10,799 nucleotides of DNA, taken from NCBI GenBank assembly GCA_002499455.1, contig DALN01000180.1:1313-12111 (forward strand), in the 5' to 3' direction. Under the pieces are notes generated by a model, which saw only the letters and a program-made list of their open reading frames with translations, did no database searches and was not told the origin of the DNA. Shown one piece after another: positions 1 through 7,119 of the stretch. This DNA is from Methanoculleus sp. UBA77 (GTDB taxonomy: Archaea > Halobacteriota > Methanomicrobia > Methanomicrobiales > Methanoculleaceae). The translations under genes were made by a program, and so were the position numbers. Position 1 is the first letter of the stretch, and each line of letters begins with the position of its first letter.

Positions 1-822
1 CTCGTCCGGGCGATCTACGACGAGATCAAGGCCGGCGTCGCCGGGGTGATCGTCACCCACGGCACCGACACGATGGCCTACTCGGCCGCGGCGGTCCGGT
101 TCATGCTCAGGACCCCGGTGCCGGTCGTCTTCGTCGGATCGCAGCGGTCCGCCGACCGGCCGAGCTCCGACAACGCCATGAACGCCCTCTGCAGCGCCGC
201 CGTCGCCACCGGCGACCTCGGCGAGGTCGCGGTCGTGATGCACGCGACGACGAACGACGACCGCTGCGCCATCCACCGGGCGACCCGTGTCCGGAAGATG
301 CACACCTCCCGGCGCGACGCCTTCCAGAGCATGGGGATGGAGCCGCTCGGCTACGTCGACTACCCGTCGCTCTCCGTCAGCCTCTCGGCCGAAGCGGTCC
401 GCCGGGGTGCCGAGGAGCCGGAGCTCCGCGACGCGCTCGAGGAGCGCTGCGGCCTCCTCCACTTCTACCCCGGTATGCCCGCCGCGGTCCTCGACGCCTA
501 CGAGGGCTATAAGGGCCTGGTCCTCTCGGGGACCGGCCTCGGCCACGTCTCGACCGAATGGATCGCCCCGCTCCGGGATATGATCGAGGGCGGGACGACC
601 GTCGTCATGACCTCCCAGTGCCTCCACGGCCGGGTCTGCGACCGGGTCTACAACACCGGAAGAGACCTTCTCGCCGCCGGCGTCATCGAGGGCGAGGACA
701 TGCTGCCCGAGGCGGCGCTCGTCAAACTGATGTGGGTGCTCGGGAACGAACCGGACCCCGAACGGGCGAGGACGCTGATCCAGACCGACCTTGCGGGCGA
801 GATCCGGCGGAGGTCGATATGA
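1..822 (+). CDS. gatD: Glu-tRNA(Gln) amidotransferase subunit D, 5'-truncated by window edge
   Basis: This is the asparaginase-like subunit of archaeal GatDE. It frees ammonia from glutamine or asparagine for conversion of Glu-tRNA(Gln) to Gln-tRNA(Gln) in the cytoplasm. The frame is open from base 1, so the GTG at 46 is internal and the true start lies upstream. The 273 visible residues cover the asparaginase domain; the N-terminal domain and first catalytic Thr are missing (full-length GatD is roughly 420 residues, from memory). Visible motifs are VIVTHGTDTMAYSAAA (catalytic Thr22-Asp23 in window numbering), GSQRSADRPSSDNAMNA, and RVRKMHTSRRDAFQS with Lys99. The 76-residue Asp-to-Lys distance equals that of known GatD. 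The stop TGA (820-822) overlaps or abuts the gatE start, so the two subunits are probably translationally coupled. A plain L-asparaginase is the alternative, but adjacency to gatE argues strongly against it. Confidence 0.96.
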   Translation, partial: LVRAIYDEIKAGVAGVIVTHGTDTMAYSAAAVRFMLRTPVPVVFVGSQRSADRPSSDNAMNALCSAAVATGDLGEVAVVMHATTNDDRCAIHRATRVRKMHTSRRDAFQSMGMEPLGYVDYPSLSVSLSAEAVRRGAEEPELRDALEERCGLLHFYPGMPAAVLDAYEGYKGLVLSGTGLGHVSTEWIAPLRDMIEGGTTVVMTSQCLHGRVCDRVYNTGRDLLAAGVIEGEDMLPEAALVKLMWVLGNEPDPERARTLIQTDLAGEIRRRSI

Positions 823-2678
823 TGGACTACCAGAAACTCGGCCTGAAGGCCGGTATCGAGATCCACCAGCAGCTCGACACCGCCGAGAAGCTCTTCTGCC
901 GGTGCCCCACCTGCCTCCGGGATACCGCCGACCGGACGGGCGAGTTCCACCGCTACCTCCGGGCGACGGAGAGCGAGCTCGGGGAGATCGACCGGGCGGC
1001 GCGGGAAGAGATGCGGCTCGTGCGGAAGTTCTGCTACTACACCTACGACACGGTCTGCCTGGTGGAGCACGACGAGGAGCCCCCGACCCCGATGAACCCC
1101 GAGGCCCTCGACGTCTGCCTCACGATCGCGAAGATGCTCGGGATGACCCCCGTCGAGCAGGTCCACACGATGCGCAAACTCGTCATCGACGGCTCGAATA
1201 CCAGCGGGTTCCAGCGGACGGCACTCGTCGCGCTCTCCGGCGCCCTCCCCGACGGCTGCCGTATCGAGACGATCTGTCTCGAGGAGGAGGCGGCCCAGCG
1301 GGTGGAGAACGAGACCTTCTCCCTCGACCGCCTGGGGATCCCGCTCGTCGAGATCACCACCGCCCCCGACATGCACACCCCCGAGGCGGTCCAGCAGGTT
1401 GCGGAGTACATCGGGATGGTCCTCCGCTCGACCGGCCGGGTGAAACGCGGCCTCGGCACGATCCGGCAGGACGTCAACATCTCGATCGCCGGCGGCGCCC
1501 GGGTGGAGATCAAGGGCGTTCAGGAACTCGCCCTCATCGCCGAGGTGGTCCGGCGCGAGGTCGAGCGGCAGATAAACCTCCTCGCCATCCGTGACGAACT
1601 CCGGGAGCGGGGCGCCGCGGTCGACCACAACGTCGTCGACGTCACGGCCCTCTTCGCCGAGACGAAATCCGCTATCCTGAAGAAGGCGAAAGCCATCCTG
1701 GCCGTCCGGCTCTGCGGGTTTGCCGGGCTCGTCGGGCGGGAGATCCAGCCCGGCAGGCGCCTCGGGAGCGAGATGTCGGACTACGCGAAGAAGTGCGGCG
1801 TCGGCGGGATCTTCCACACCGACGAGCTCCCCGCCTACGGCGTCACCGCGGACGAGGTGGCGCGCCTGCGCGAGTTCGTCGGTGCGGAGGAGAACGACGC
1901 GGTTGTCATCGTCGCGGCCGGGCGCGAGCGTGCCGGCTGCGCGATCGAGCAGGTGATGGTCCGTGCGGAGATGGCCCTGTCGGGAGTACCCGAAGAGACC
2001 CGGAAGATGCTCGAGGAGGGGAGCACCGCCTACATGCGCCCGCTCCCCGGCGCCGCCCGGATGTACCCCGAGACCGACGTCTTTGCGGTCGAGATCGGTG
2101 CCGACCGCTGGGACGCGATCGCCGTCCCCGAACTCCTCACCGACCGGGCGGCCCGGTTCGTCCGGGAGTTCGGGCTCGACGAGGCCCTGGCGCGGCAGGT
2201 CGCGTTCTCCGAACGGCTGCCGACGTTCGAAGCGGCGGTCGCCGCCGGCGTCCGCCCCACCCTCGCGGCAAGGACGCTCCTTGCCACCTGCCGCGAACTC
2301 GCCCGCGACGGCGTCGCCGTCGACCGGGTGAGCGAAGAAGAGATCCTCGCCCTCCTCTCGGCCGTCGAGGCCGGACGGGCGGCGAAAGAGGCGATCCCGG
2401 ACCTGCTTGCCGAGCTCGCACGGACCGCCGGGAGCGCCGGAACGCCCGGCGAGCGCGTCGATGCGGCCATCGCGAAGATGGCCCCCGCCGTCTCGCAGGC
2501 GGACGTCGAGGCGATCGTCCGCCGCATCGTGGCCGAACGGGAGGCGTTCGCCCGGGAGCGGGGCATGGGCGCGCTCGGTCCCCTGATGGGTGTCGTCATG
2601 CAGGAGGTCCGGGGGAGCGTGGACGGCAAAGTCGTCAGCGAGGCCCTCCGGCGGGAGCTCAAACACCTCCTCTCGTGA
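822..2678 (+). CDS. gatE: Glu-tRNA(Gln) amidotransferase subunit E
   Basis: GatE is the tRNA-binding kinase and amidase subunit. It phosphorylates Glu on mischarged tRNA(Gln), then amidates it with ammonia channelled from GatD. The 618 residues match the usual length of about 620. The GatB/E cradle opens with GLKAGIEIHQQLDT, followed by a Cys cluster CRCPTC (C26, C28, C31), then TMRKLVIDGSNTSGFQRTALVAL and GLGTIRQDVNISI. The AspRS-like GAD insertion that separates GatE from GatB lies around residues 365-430 (AGCAIEQVMVR, GAARMYPETD). The helical YqeY-like tail fills the last 150 residues or so. Two in-frame ATGs compete (819 and 822). GGAGGT at 809-814 leaves 7 nt to 822 and 4 nt to 819, and the family normally starts M-D-Y; hence 822. 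Long antisense open frames here are GC-driven shadows. Confidence 0.97.
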   Translation: MDYQKLGLKAGIEIHQQLDTAEKLFCRCPTCLRDTADRTGEFHRYLRATESELGEIDRAAREEMRLVRKFCYYTYDTVCLVEHDEEPPTPMNPEALDVCLTIAKMLGMTPVEQVHTMRKLVIDGSNTSGFQRTALVALSGALPDGCRIETICLEEEAAQRVENETFSLDRLGIPLVEITTAPDMHTPEAVQQVAEYIGMVLRSTGRVKRGLGTIRQDVNISIAGGARVEIKGVQELALIAEVVRREVERQINLLAIRDELRERGAAVDHNVVDVTALFAETKSAILKKAKAILAVRLCGFAGLVGREIQPGRRLGSEMSDYAKKCGVGGIFHTDELPAYGVTADEVARLREFVGAEENDAVVIVAAGRERAGCAIEQVMVRAEMALSGVPEETRKMLEEGSTAYMRPLPGAARMYPETDVFAVEIGADRWDAIAVPELLTDRAARFVREFGLDEALARQVAFSERLPTFEAAVAAGVRPTLAARTLLATCRELARDGVAVDRVSEEEILALLSAVEAGRAAKEAIPDLLAELARTAGSAGTPGERVDAAIAKMAPAVSQADVEAIVRRIVAEREAFARERGMGALGPLMGVVMQEVRGSVDGKVVSEALRRELKHLLS

Positions 2679-2722
2679 GGTGCGGGGCGACCCTCCCCGG
2701 ACCGGCCCCGGCCGGTTCCGGG

Positions 2723-2732
2723 TTACTTTTAT
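2723..2732 (+). promoter_or_regulatory. Probable TATA box for the DUF5350 gene
   Basis: TTACTTTTAT is an A/T-rich island in a GC-rich 91-base gap between gatE and the DUF5350 gene. A transcription start about 25 nt downstream would fall near 2752-2755, just before the Shine-Dalgarno AAGGAG at 2756-2761, which sits 8 nt from the ATG at 2770. The parts are well ordered for a short-leader archaeal mRNA. The ATAAATATAAA stretch at 2748-2757 is a less likely TATA box because it lies too close to the start codon. Confidence 0.5.
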
Positions 2733-2769
2733 CAACGGGTCAGTTCATAAATATAAAGGAGTTTTATCC

Positions 2770-3084
2770 ATGGGAAAGACAGGAACTGTTCAGTGGGCCC
2801 AGGTCAAGGGCGTGAAGGGGCAGATAAGGCTCGTCCCTGCAAGTGAAGGCGAACTCAAGAAACCCGGCCCGAACCAGCGGTTCAAGCCGGCGGCAGACAT
2901 CCAGAAGCGTGCAAGCCGTGAAGGCCAGGACCCCCGGCGCGGCGGACGTGGCGGCCGTGGCGGACGCGGCGGACGTGGCGGCAGCAGGGGAGGCGCGAGC
3001 GGCCCGACGGTAGATCCGCGGGTGCGCAAGTGCGTGCGGCGCGCCAGGGTGTCGGCTCTCGGAACCAAGCAGAAATCGAGATAA
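2770..3084 (+). CDS. DUF5350 family protein with RGG-repeat insert
   Basis: This is a 104-residue, very basic protein that I recognise as DUF5350, a small family of unknown function in Methanomicrobia. The N-terminal part (residues 1-50, GTVQWAQVKGVKGQIRLVPA then KKPGPNQRF) and the C-terminal part (residues 78-104, GPTVDPRVRKCVRRARVSAL) look like conserved blocks. Between them, residues 56-75 are an almost pure RGG tract. The start is well set by AAGGAG 8 nt upstream and an upstream TATA-like element. The net charge and RGG tract suggest nucleic-acid, probably RNA, binding, but that is inference. It follows gatE by 91 bases yet has its own promoter signals, so it is probably a separate unit. 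Only one Cys (C86) is present, so there is no zinc finger. Confidence 0.85.
   Translation: MGKTGTVQWAQVKGVKGQIRLVPASEGELKKPGPNQRFKPAADIQKRASREGQDPRRGGRGGRGGRGGRGGSRGGASGPTVDPRVRKCVRRARVSALGTKQKSR
2941..2981 (+). repeat. In-frame 9-bp tandem repeat encoding the RGG tract
   Basis: Four 9-bp units of the form GGCGG(A/C)CG(T/C) run from 2941 to 2976, followed by a partial unit GGCGG. Each unit encodes Gly-Gly-Arg, so copy-number change keeps the frame. The sequence differs among units only at the third and sixth codon positions plus the final base, consistent with slippage expansion followed by silent drift. Confidence 0.85.
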
Positions 3085-3109
3085 ACCGTCTCCCTCTTCT
3101 CTTCAATAC

Positions 3110-3118
3110 TTTTTATAC
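3110..3118 (+). promoter_or_regulatory. TATA box of a probably leaderless transcript
   Basis: TTTTTATAC matches the archaeal TATA consensus well. Its centre is about 26 nt from the ATG at 3140, which is where transcription would be expected to start. No Shine-Dalgarno lies before that ATG. The promoter therefore probably drives a leaderless mRNA for the 118-residue protein and the overlapping nitroreductase. It also argues against the longer TTG start at 3119, which would lie inside the core promoter. Confidence 0.6.
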
Positions 3119-3139
3119 TTGAGAGTTCCAGTATGTGGT

Positions 3140-3496
3140 ATGGATCTCAAAACCGCCATCAGGACGTACCAGTTTGCTGAACGGGCAAAATCGGAACTGA
3201 TTGTCGGGTCGCATCTGACGACGGCCCTGATCCAGTTTCCTGTCCAGGAGAAGCCCGGCGGGAAACGGATGCTCCTGATGGTGCTCGAGTCGATCCGCTC
3301 GGAGCTCGAGTTCGCTCACGGCGACACGGGGCACTCCGGATTCCGGACGGCCATCGATCATCTCAACGAGGCGATCAGCCTGACCGAGAGCATGGAACTC
3401 GGCGCCGCGTCCGAGCGGATAGGGAGGGCCGTCAGCGCCTCCACGACCGCGGCCCAGGAAGCATGGGACATGCTCAAAGAACATGACCTCCTCTGA
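3140..3496 (+). CDS. Uncharacterised helical protein, 118 residues
   Basis: I do not recognise this family. The protein is soluble, has no signal peptide or membrane segment, and appears almost wholly alpha-helical: residues 2-30, 42-60, 66-85 and 88-114 all read as amphipathic helices, broken by a Pro/Gly loop (FPVQEKPGGK) and a HGDTGHSG loop. It contains no Cys. The helical hairpin pattern could support a four-helix bundle, which is inference from composition only. The start is ATG 3140 because a TATA box ends only 22 nt upstream; TTG 3119 would add seven residues and overlap that box. Its 3' end overlaps the nitroreductase start by 14 nt, so the two are presumably co-transcribed and may be coupled. 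It is likely a real gene given the promoter, clean codon usage and the overlap. Confidence 0.8.
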   Translation: MDLKTAIRTYQFAERAKSELIVGSHLTTALIQFPVQEKPGGKRMLLMVLESIRSELEFAHGDTGHSGFRTAIDHLNEAISLTESMELGAASERIGRAVSASTTAAQEAWDMLKEHDLL

Positions 3497-4010
3497 TCTC
3501 CTCCGTTTCCTCAGAGCACGGTCGTCGGTCCGGGAGTACTCCGGGGAGCCGCTCGACCCGGAGGATATCGAGTATATCCTCGCCGCCGCGAGCACGGCGC
3601 CGAGCGCCGGCAACCGGGAGGCCTGGGACGCCGTCGTCGTCACCGACGACGATATCAGGCTGGAACTGGCGTCGGCGGCCCTCGAGCAGGTGCATATACG
3701 GGACGCTCCCGCAGTCTTCGTGGTCTGCGCGAACTACGTCCGGTCCATGACGCATTACGGGGAACGGGGGATCCTCTACGCGGTGCAGGACGCCACGATC
3801 GCCTGCACCTACATGATGCTTGCCGCCCACGCCCGTGGCCTCCACTCGTGCTGGACCGGAGCATTCGAAGAGGACGAGGTCCGCGAGATCCTCGGACTCC
3901 CGCAGCACGTCCGCCCCGTCACGCTCCTCGCGGTCGGGAAGGGAACGCCGCCGCTCGAACCCATGAAACGGATGCCGGTGGACGAGCACGTGCACCGTGA
4001 GACCTGGTAG
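3483..4010 (+). CDS. Nitroreductase family protein (FMN-dependent)
   Basis: This 175-residue protein has the compact nitroreductase fold expected to bind FMN as a homodimer and reduce substrates with NAD(P)H or another electron donor. The N-terminal FMN-phosphate motif RARSSVREY spans residues 11-19 and is followed by APSAGNREAW (39-48), the second hallmark. The dimer-interface helix is seen at AVQDATIACTYMMLAAHARGL (100-120), with SCWTGAF next to it and REILGLPQHVRPVTLLAVGKG as the typical C-terminal segment. The substrate cannot be named; methanogen members are often of unknown role and may act on quinone-like, nitro or flavin substrates. It starts inside the 3' end of the preceding small gene (14-nt overlap), which suggests translational coupling. 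The following UPF0212 gene begins 23 bases downstream. Confidence 0.92.
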   Translation: MTSSDLLRFLRARSSVREYSGEPLDPEDIEYILAAASTAPSAGNREAWDAVVVTDDDIRLELASAALEQVHIRDAPAVFVVCANYVRSMTHYGERGILYAVQDATIACTYMMLAAHARGLHSCWTGAFEEDEVREILGLPQHVRPVTLLAVGKGTPPLEPMKRMPVDEHVHRETW

Positions 4011-4033
4011 GATACAACACTCTTGGAGAGATT

Positions 4034-4372
4034 ATGCCGGATTATTTGGTTACGCTTGAGTCAGCGTGGATACTGAAAGATGTCAAGTCCCTGGACGACG
4101 CCGTGAGCATCGCGATCAGCGAGGCGGGGAAACGGCTCAACCCCTCGGCGAAGTTCGTGGAGATCGAGGCCGGGATGAGCGCCTGCCCCTTCTGTGAAGG
4201 GGAGCTCGACACCGCCCTTGTGGTGGCGAACACCGCCCTCGTCGGGCTCGTGCTCCAGATGAAGGTCTTCCGTGCGGAGTCCGGGGAACACGCGGCCCGG
4301 ATCGCGAAGTCCGTCGTCGGCAAAGCGCTGCGCGACGTCCCCCTGAAGGTCCAGGAAGTGCAGGAGATATGA
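4034..4372 (+). CDS. UPF0212 (DUF555) family protein
   Basis: This 112-residue protein belongs to the archaeal UPF0212 family, which has no assigned function. The hallmarks are all present: an opening PDYLVTLESAWILKDVKSLDDA, the segment SEAGKRLNPSAKFVEIEAG, a single CPFC (C51, C54), then ANTALVGLVLQMKVF and the C-terminal AARIAKSVVGKALRDVPL. One CxxC per chain suggests a metal site completed between subunits, or a redox pair; this is inference. GGAG at 4025-4028 sits 5 nt before the ATG. The gene lies 23 bases after the nitroreductase. It ends in an ATGA overlap with the nucleoside kinase, so the pair is almost certainly translated together, and the kinase is its best clue to function. Confidence 0.93.
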   Translation: MPDYLVTLESAWILKDVKSLDDAVSIAISEAGKRLNPSAKFVEIEAGMSACPFCEGELDTALVVANTALVGLVLQMKVFRAESGEHAARIAKSVVGKALRDVPLKVQEVQEI

Positions 4373-5259
4373 TCGCCGTCGTCGGGCATACCGCCATCGA
4401 CCACCTCTTCCGGGTGCCGAAGATCCCCGGGAGGCACAATTCCACGTATATCACCGACCACCAGGTCTACTACGGCGGCGGGGCAGCGAACATCGCGGCC
4501 GGGATTGCGATGCTCGGCGAGAAGTGCCGGCTGGTCTCCTCGGTCGGCGGGGAATTTCCGGGCAGCGACTACGATCTCTGGATGCACAACCTCGGGATCA
4601 TGCAGGACTTCACCCTGGTCAAAGACGCCCGGACCGCGACCGCGTTCGTCTTCACCGACGACGAGGGCGACCAGGAGACCTACTTCGAGTGGGGGGCGTC
4701 CGTTGCGTTCTCCGCGATGGAGGCTCCCGCCCTCGACTTCGTCCACATGGCGACGGCCGATCCCGACTTCAACGTCCGGGTCGCCCAGAAGAGCGAGTTC
4801 GCCTCCTTCGATCCGGGGCAGGACCTCCTCCGCTACACCCCCGATCAGCTCGAGATCATCCTCGCGAACATCGACATCCTCTTCTCGAACAACCACGAGA
4901 TGGACCGGATGTGCGAGATGCTGGGAGTCGAGCGGGAAGCGCTCGTCGGCTCGGTCCCGATGGTCATCACGACCCGCGGAGCGGAGGGGAGCCTCCTCTG
5001 CATGGACGGCGAGGAGCACCGCATCCCGGCAGTCCGGGTTGAGGCCGTCGACCCCACCGGGGCCGGCGACGGCTACCGGGCCGGGTTCCTCACGGCGCTC
5101 CGGAGGGGGTATGCTCCGCTCGACTGCTGCCGCGTGGGTGCGGTCGTCTCCTCTTTCGTCGTCGAGAAGACGGGCACCCAGACAAACCTCCCGGACTGGG
5201 ACAGGATGCTCGTCCGATACCGGAAGGTCTTTGGCGAGCCCGGTGAAATAATTTTGTGA
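4369..5259 (+). CDS. PfkB-family nucleoside kinase, MJ0406-like
   Basis: This 296-residue ribokinase-fold enzyme should phosphorylate nucleosides with ATP. It opens with VVGHTAIDHLFRVPKIPG, then YYGGGAANIAAGI (residues 34-46, sugar binding), SFDPGQDLLRYT (146-157) and FSNNHEMDRM. It has the PfkB signature DPTGAGDGYRAGFLTAL (228-244), with D234 as catalytic base and GAGD as the anion hole, and ends with FVVEKTGTQTNLPDWD. From memory, these blocks follow the Methanocaldococcus jannaschii MJ0406 nucleoside kinase closely (VGHTALDYIF, SFDPGQDL, QTNLPTWD), making nucleoside salvage more likely than a glycolytic role. An exact substrate cannot be read from sequence. The start codon overlaps the UPF0212 stop (ATGA), with GGAG only 2 nt upstream, so it probably relies on coupled translation. 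No T-rich terminator is evident after the stop. Confidence 0.92.
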   Translation: MIAVVGHTAIDHLFRVPKIPGRHNSTYITDHQVYYGGGAANIAAGIAMLGEKCRLVSSVGGEFPGSDYDLWMHNLGIMQDFTLVKDARTATAFVFTDDEGDQETYFEWGASVAFSAMEAPALDFVHMATADPDFNVRVAQKSEFASFDPGQDLLRYTPDQLEIILANIDILFSNNHEMDRMCEMLGVEREALVGSVPMVITTRGAEGSLLCMDGEEHRIPAVRVEAVDPTGAGDGYRAGFLTALRRGYAPLDCCRVGAVVSSFVVEKTGTQTNLPDWDRMLVRYRKVFGEPGEIIL

Positions 5260-5267
5260 ATTATGGG

Positions 5268-5274
5268 GTATAAC
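5268..5274 (+). promoter_or_regulatory. Candidate TATA box for DUF2070
   Basis: GTATAAC in the 77-base gap is a weak TATA-like element. AAATAATTTT at 5247-5256, at the end of the kinase gene, is an alternative. Either would give a leader containing one or both GC-rich hairpins. The choice cannot be made from sequence alone. Confidence 0.3.
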
Positions 5275-5283
5275 GTGCGGTCT

Positions 5284-5303
5284 GCCGGCGGAAGGGCGCC
5301 GGC
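5284..5303 (+). repeat. Perfect stem-loop between the kinase and DUF2070 genes
   Basis: GCCGGCG (5284-5290), a six-base loop GAAGGG and CGCCGGC (5297-5303) form a perfect 7-bp GC stem. A second small hairpin, CCCGG-AAC-CCGGG, follows at 5316-5328. No T-run follows either, so they do not look like standard terminators. Both probably lie in the 5' leader of the DUF2070 mRNA, just before the ATG at 5337. Confidence 0.5.
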
Positions 5304-5336
5304 TTCACCTCCCGGCCCGGAACCCGGGGGCGCCTG

Positions 5337-7076
5337 ATGGACTCCGGCCCCGACGTGCGTGTCGAGCGGTTGACCCGCTATATCTTCTCTGCTCCGTCCT
5401 GGCCGCGCTCGCTTGCGCTCATCGTTGTGCTCGGCCTTGCCATCGACGCCGCCACCTACCGGGCAGGTCACGAGTTCTTCCTCCTCGGCAGCCTCGGCTT
5501 CACGGTCCCGGCCCTGGTCGCCCTCCTGCTGACCGTGCCGCTGGTGCAGGCCTTCGGCCGGCAGATCACCTGGAACCGCTCGGCCCTGCTTGCCCTGGCC
5601 TGCACGGTCCTCGCGGTGATCATGAGCATCTCGCCGACCATCGCCTTCGGCCGGGAACTCTTCCCCGCACTCTACGCGATAGCCCTCGGCCTGGTATCGG
5701 GGCTCCGGCTGCTGGTCCTGACAGCCGTCGCTGACTACCGGGTCAATCGGATGGTTCTCCCGGCGTTCCTCCAGGGAGCCGCCGGGGTGGCGGTCGGTGC
5801 CTGGTTCTTCTCGCCGGGTTTCGTCCCCTACGCGCTCCTCCTCCAGGTGGTCTTCGGGATGGTCTTCGTCTTCCTGATCTGGCTCATCGAGCGGCCGCTG
5901 AAGCGTGCGTTCCAGATCAGCGGACTCAACTTCCTCAACACCTTCATCGCCCACCTGACCGACGGCTCAAAGAACATGGAGGACTTCTTCCGCGAGATCG
6001 GCGAGGAGGTCTACGTCCCGGAGGTCTCGCTCTTCTTCTCCCGCGAGACCGGCAGAGACGTCCTCTTCACGGTCCCGAACGTCCACCCCGGCCCGATGGG
6101 CGACGTCGGGGGCGGCAACCTCCCCCGGATCCTCCACGACACCTTTCCCGAGGAGACGCTGGTCGCCCACGGCTGCGCCACCCACGACTTCAACCTGGTC
6201 TCGGAGAGCGAGATCGCCAAGATCGCCCGCGCCGTCGAGGCGTCGCGGGAGGGGCTCGCCTACTCCGCCACCGCGAGCCGTCCTGTCCGGGTCGCGGCGG
6301 GCTCGGTCTCGATCCTCTGCCAGCGGTTCGGGAACGCCCTCCTGATGGTGAGCACCCGGTCGCCGGAGCGGACGGAGGACCTCGACTACTCGATCGGGAT
6401 GGCGATCATGGCCGAGGGGCGGTGCGCCTTCTCGGAGGTTGCGTTCGTCGACGCCCACAACTGCATGACGAGCGTGGGCTCCCCGGTCCTCCCGGCGACG
6501 AAGATAGCGACGGAGTATATCGCCGCCGCCCGCGAGGGTTTTGCCGCCGCCCGGGACCTCCCCCACGAGCCGCTTGCGGTCGGTGTCTCGCACGTCCGGG
6601 TCCCGTTCACCCGCGAGCAGGGGTTCGGGTCGCTCGGCGTGCAGGTGATGGCGACGGAGGTCGGCGGCAGGCGGACGGCCTACGTCCTGGTCGACGGGAA
6701 CAACATGGCCGAGGGCGTCAGGGAGCGCCTCCTCCCCGTGGTGCTCGCCCACGTCGACGAGGGGGAGATCATGACCACCGACACGCATACGGTGAACACG
6801 ATCAGCGGGAAGAACCCTGTCGGCTACATGGTGCCGGCGGAGGAGATCATCCCCTACATCGAGCAGGCGGTCAGGGAAGCCGTCGCCGACCTCGCGCCGG
6901 CCCGGGTGGGTTCGGCGACGGCCTCGTGCGAGGGGATCACGGTCTTTGGGTCGCAGCGGGTCTCGCAGCTCGCGAGCACCGTCAACGCCATGCTCGCGTT
7001 CATCGCCCCGCTGAGCCTGATGATACTGATACTCGCGTTCCTGCTCTCGGTCTTTGCCTACCTCCTGCTCCAGTAG
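5337..7076 (+). CDS. DUF2070 family membrane protein
   Basis: This 579-residue archaeal membrane protein has no known function. Hydrophobic segments at about 23-40, 47-70, 82-102, 107-130, 140-157 and 163-185 form an N-terminal bundle. A soluble domain of about 350 residues (200-545) follows, then one C-terminal helix (550-577) ending at the last residue. The soluble domain carries small His/Asp/Asn motifs: NVHPGPMGDVGGGNLP (H250), HGCATHDFN (H278, H283, D284), DAHNC (D372, H374), SHVRVP (H419), DGNNM (D453) and TDTHTVN (D482, H484). Their density suggests a metal-dependent hydrolase-type site, which is inference. The start ATG 5337 has only a G-rich stretch as possible Shine-Dalgarno. It stands alone: 77 bases from the kinase, then a 301-base gap. 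Confidence 0.9.
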   Translation: MDSGPDVRVERLTRYIFSAPSWPRSLALIVVLGLAIDAATYRAGHEFFLLGSLGFTVPALVALLLTVPLVQAFGRQITWNRSALLALACTVLAVIMSISPTIAFGRELFPALYAIALGLVSGLRLLVLTAVADYRVNRMVLPAFLQGAAGVAVGAWFFSPGFVPYALLLQVVFGMVFVFLIWLIERPLKRAFQISGLNFLNTFIAHLTDGSKNMEDFFREIGEEVYVPEVSLFFSRETGRDVLFTVPNVHPGPMGDVGGGNLPRILHDTFPEETLVAHGCATHDFNLVSESEIAKIARAVEASREGLAYSATASRPVRVAAGSVSILCQRFGNALLMVSTRSPERTEDLDYSIGMAIMAEGRCAFSEVAFVDAHNCMTSVGSPVLPATKIATEYIAAAREGFAAARDLPHEPLAVGVSHVRVPFTREQGFGSLGVQVMATEVGGRRTAYVLVDGNNMAEGVRERLLPVVLAHVDEGEIMTTDTHTVNTISGKNPVGYMVPAEEIIPYIEQAVREAVADLAPARVGSATASCEGITVFGSQRVSQLASTVNAMLAFIAPLSLMILILAFLLSVFAYLLLQ

Positions 7077-7119
7077 TGTATCGAGTTATATGGCGGGAGA
7101 GTCTGGGTGAGTGGGACGG

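Noticed and set aside
648..2735. 695-residue open frame antisense to gatE
   Set aside because: It lies opposite a fully conserved gatE, is rich in Arg/Gly/Asp/Pro as expected of a GC-rich shadow frame, and shows no recognisable domain.
2748..2757. ATAAATATAAA as TATA box of the DUF5350 gene
   Set aside because: It would start transcription inside the gene, downstream of the well-placed Shine-Dalgarno and ATG; the upstream TTACTTTTAT fits better.
5284..5303. Rho-independent type terminator of the nucleoside kinase gene
   Set aside because: No T-run follows the hairpin, and archaeal termination depends on T-runs more than on hairpins.
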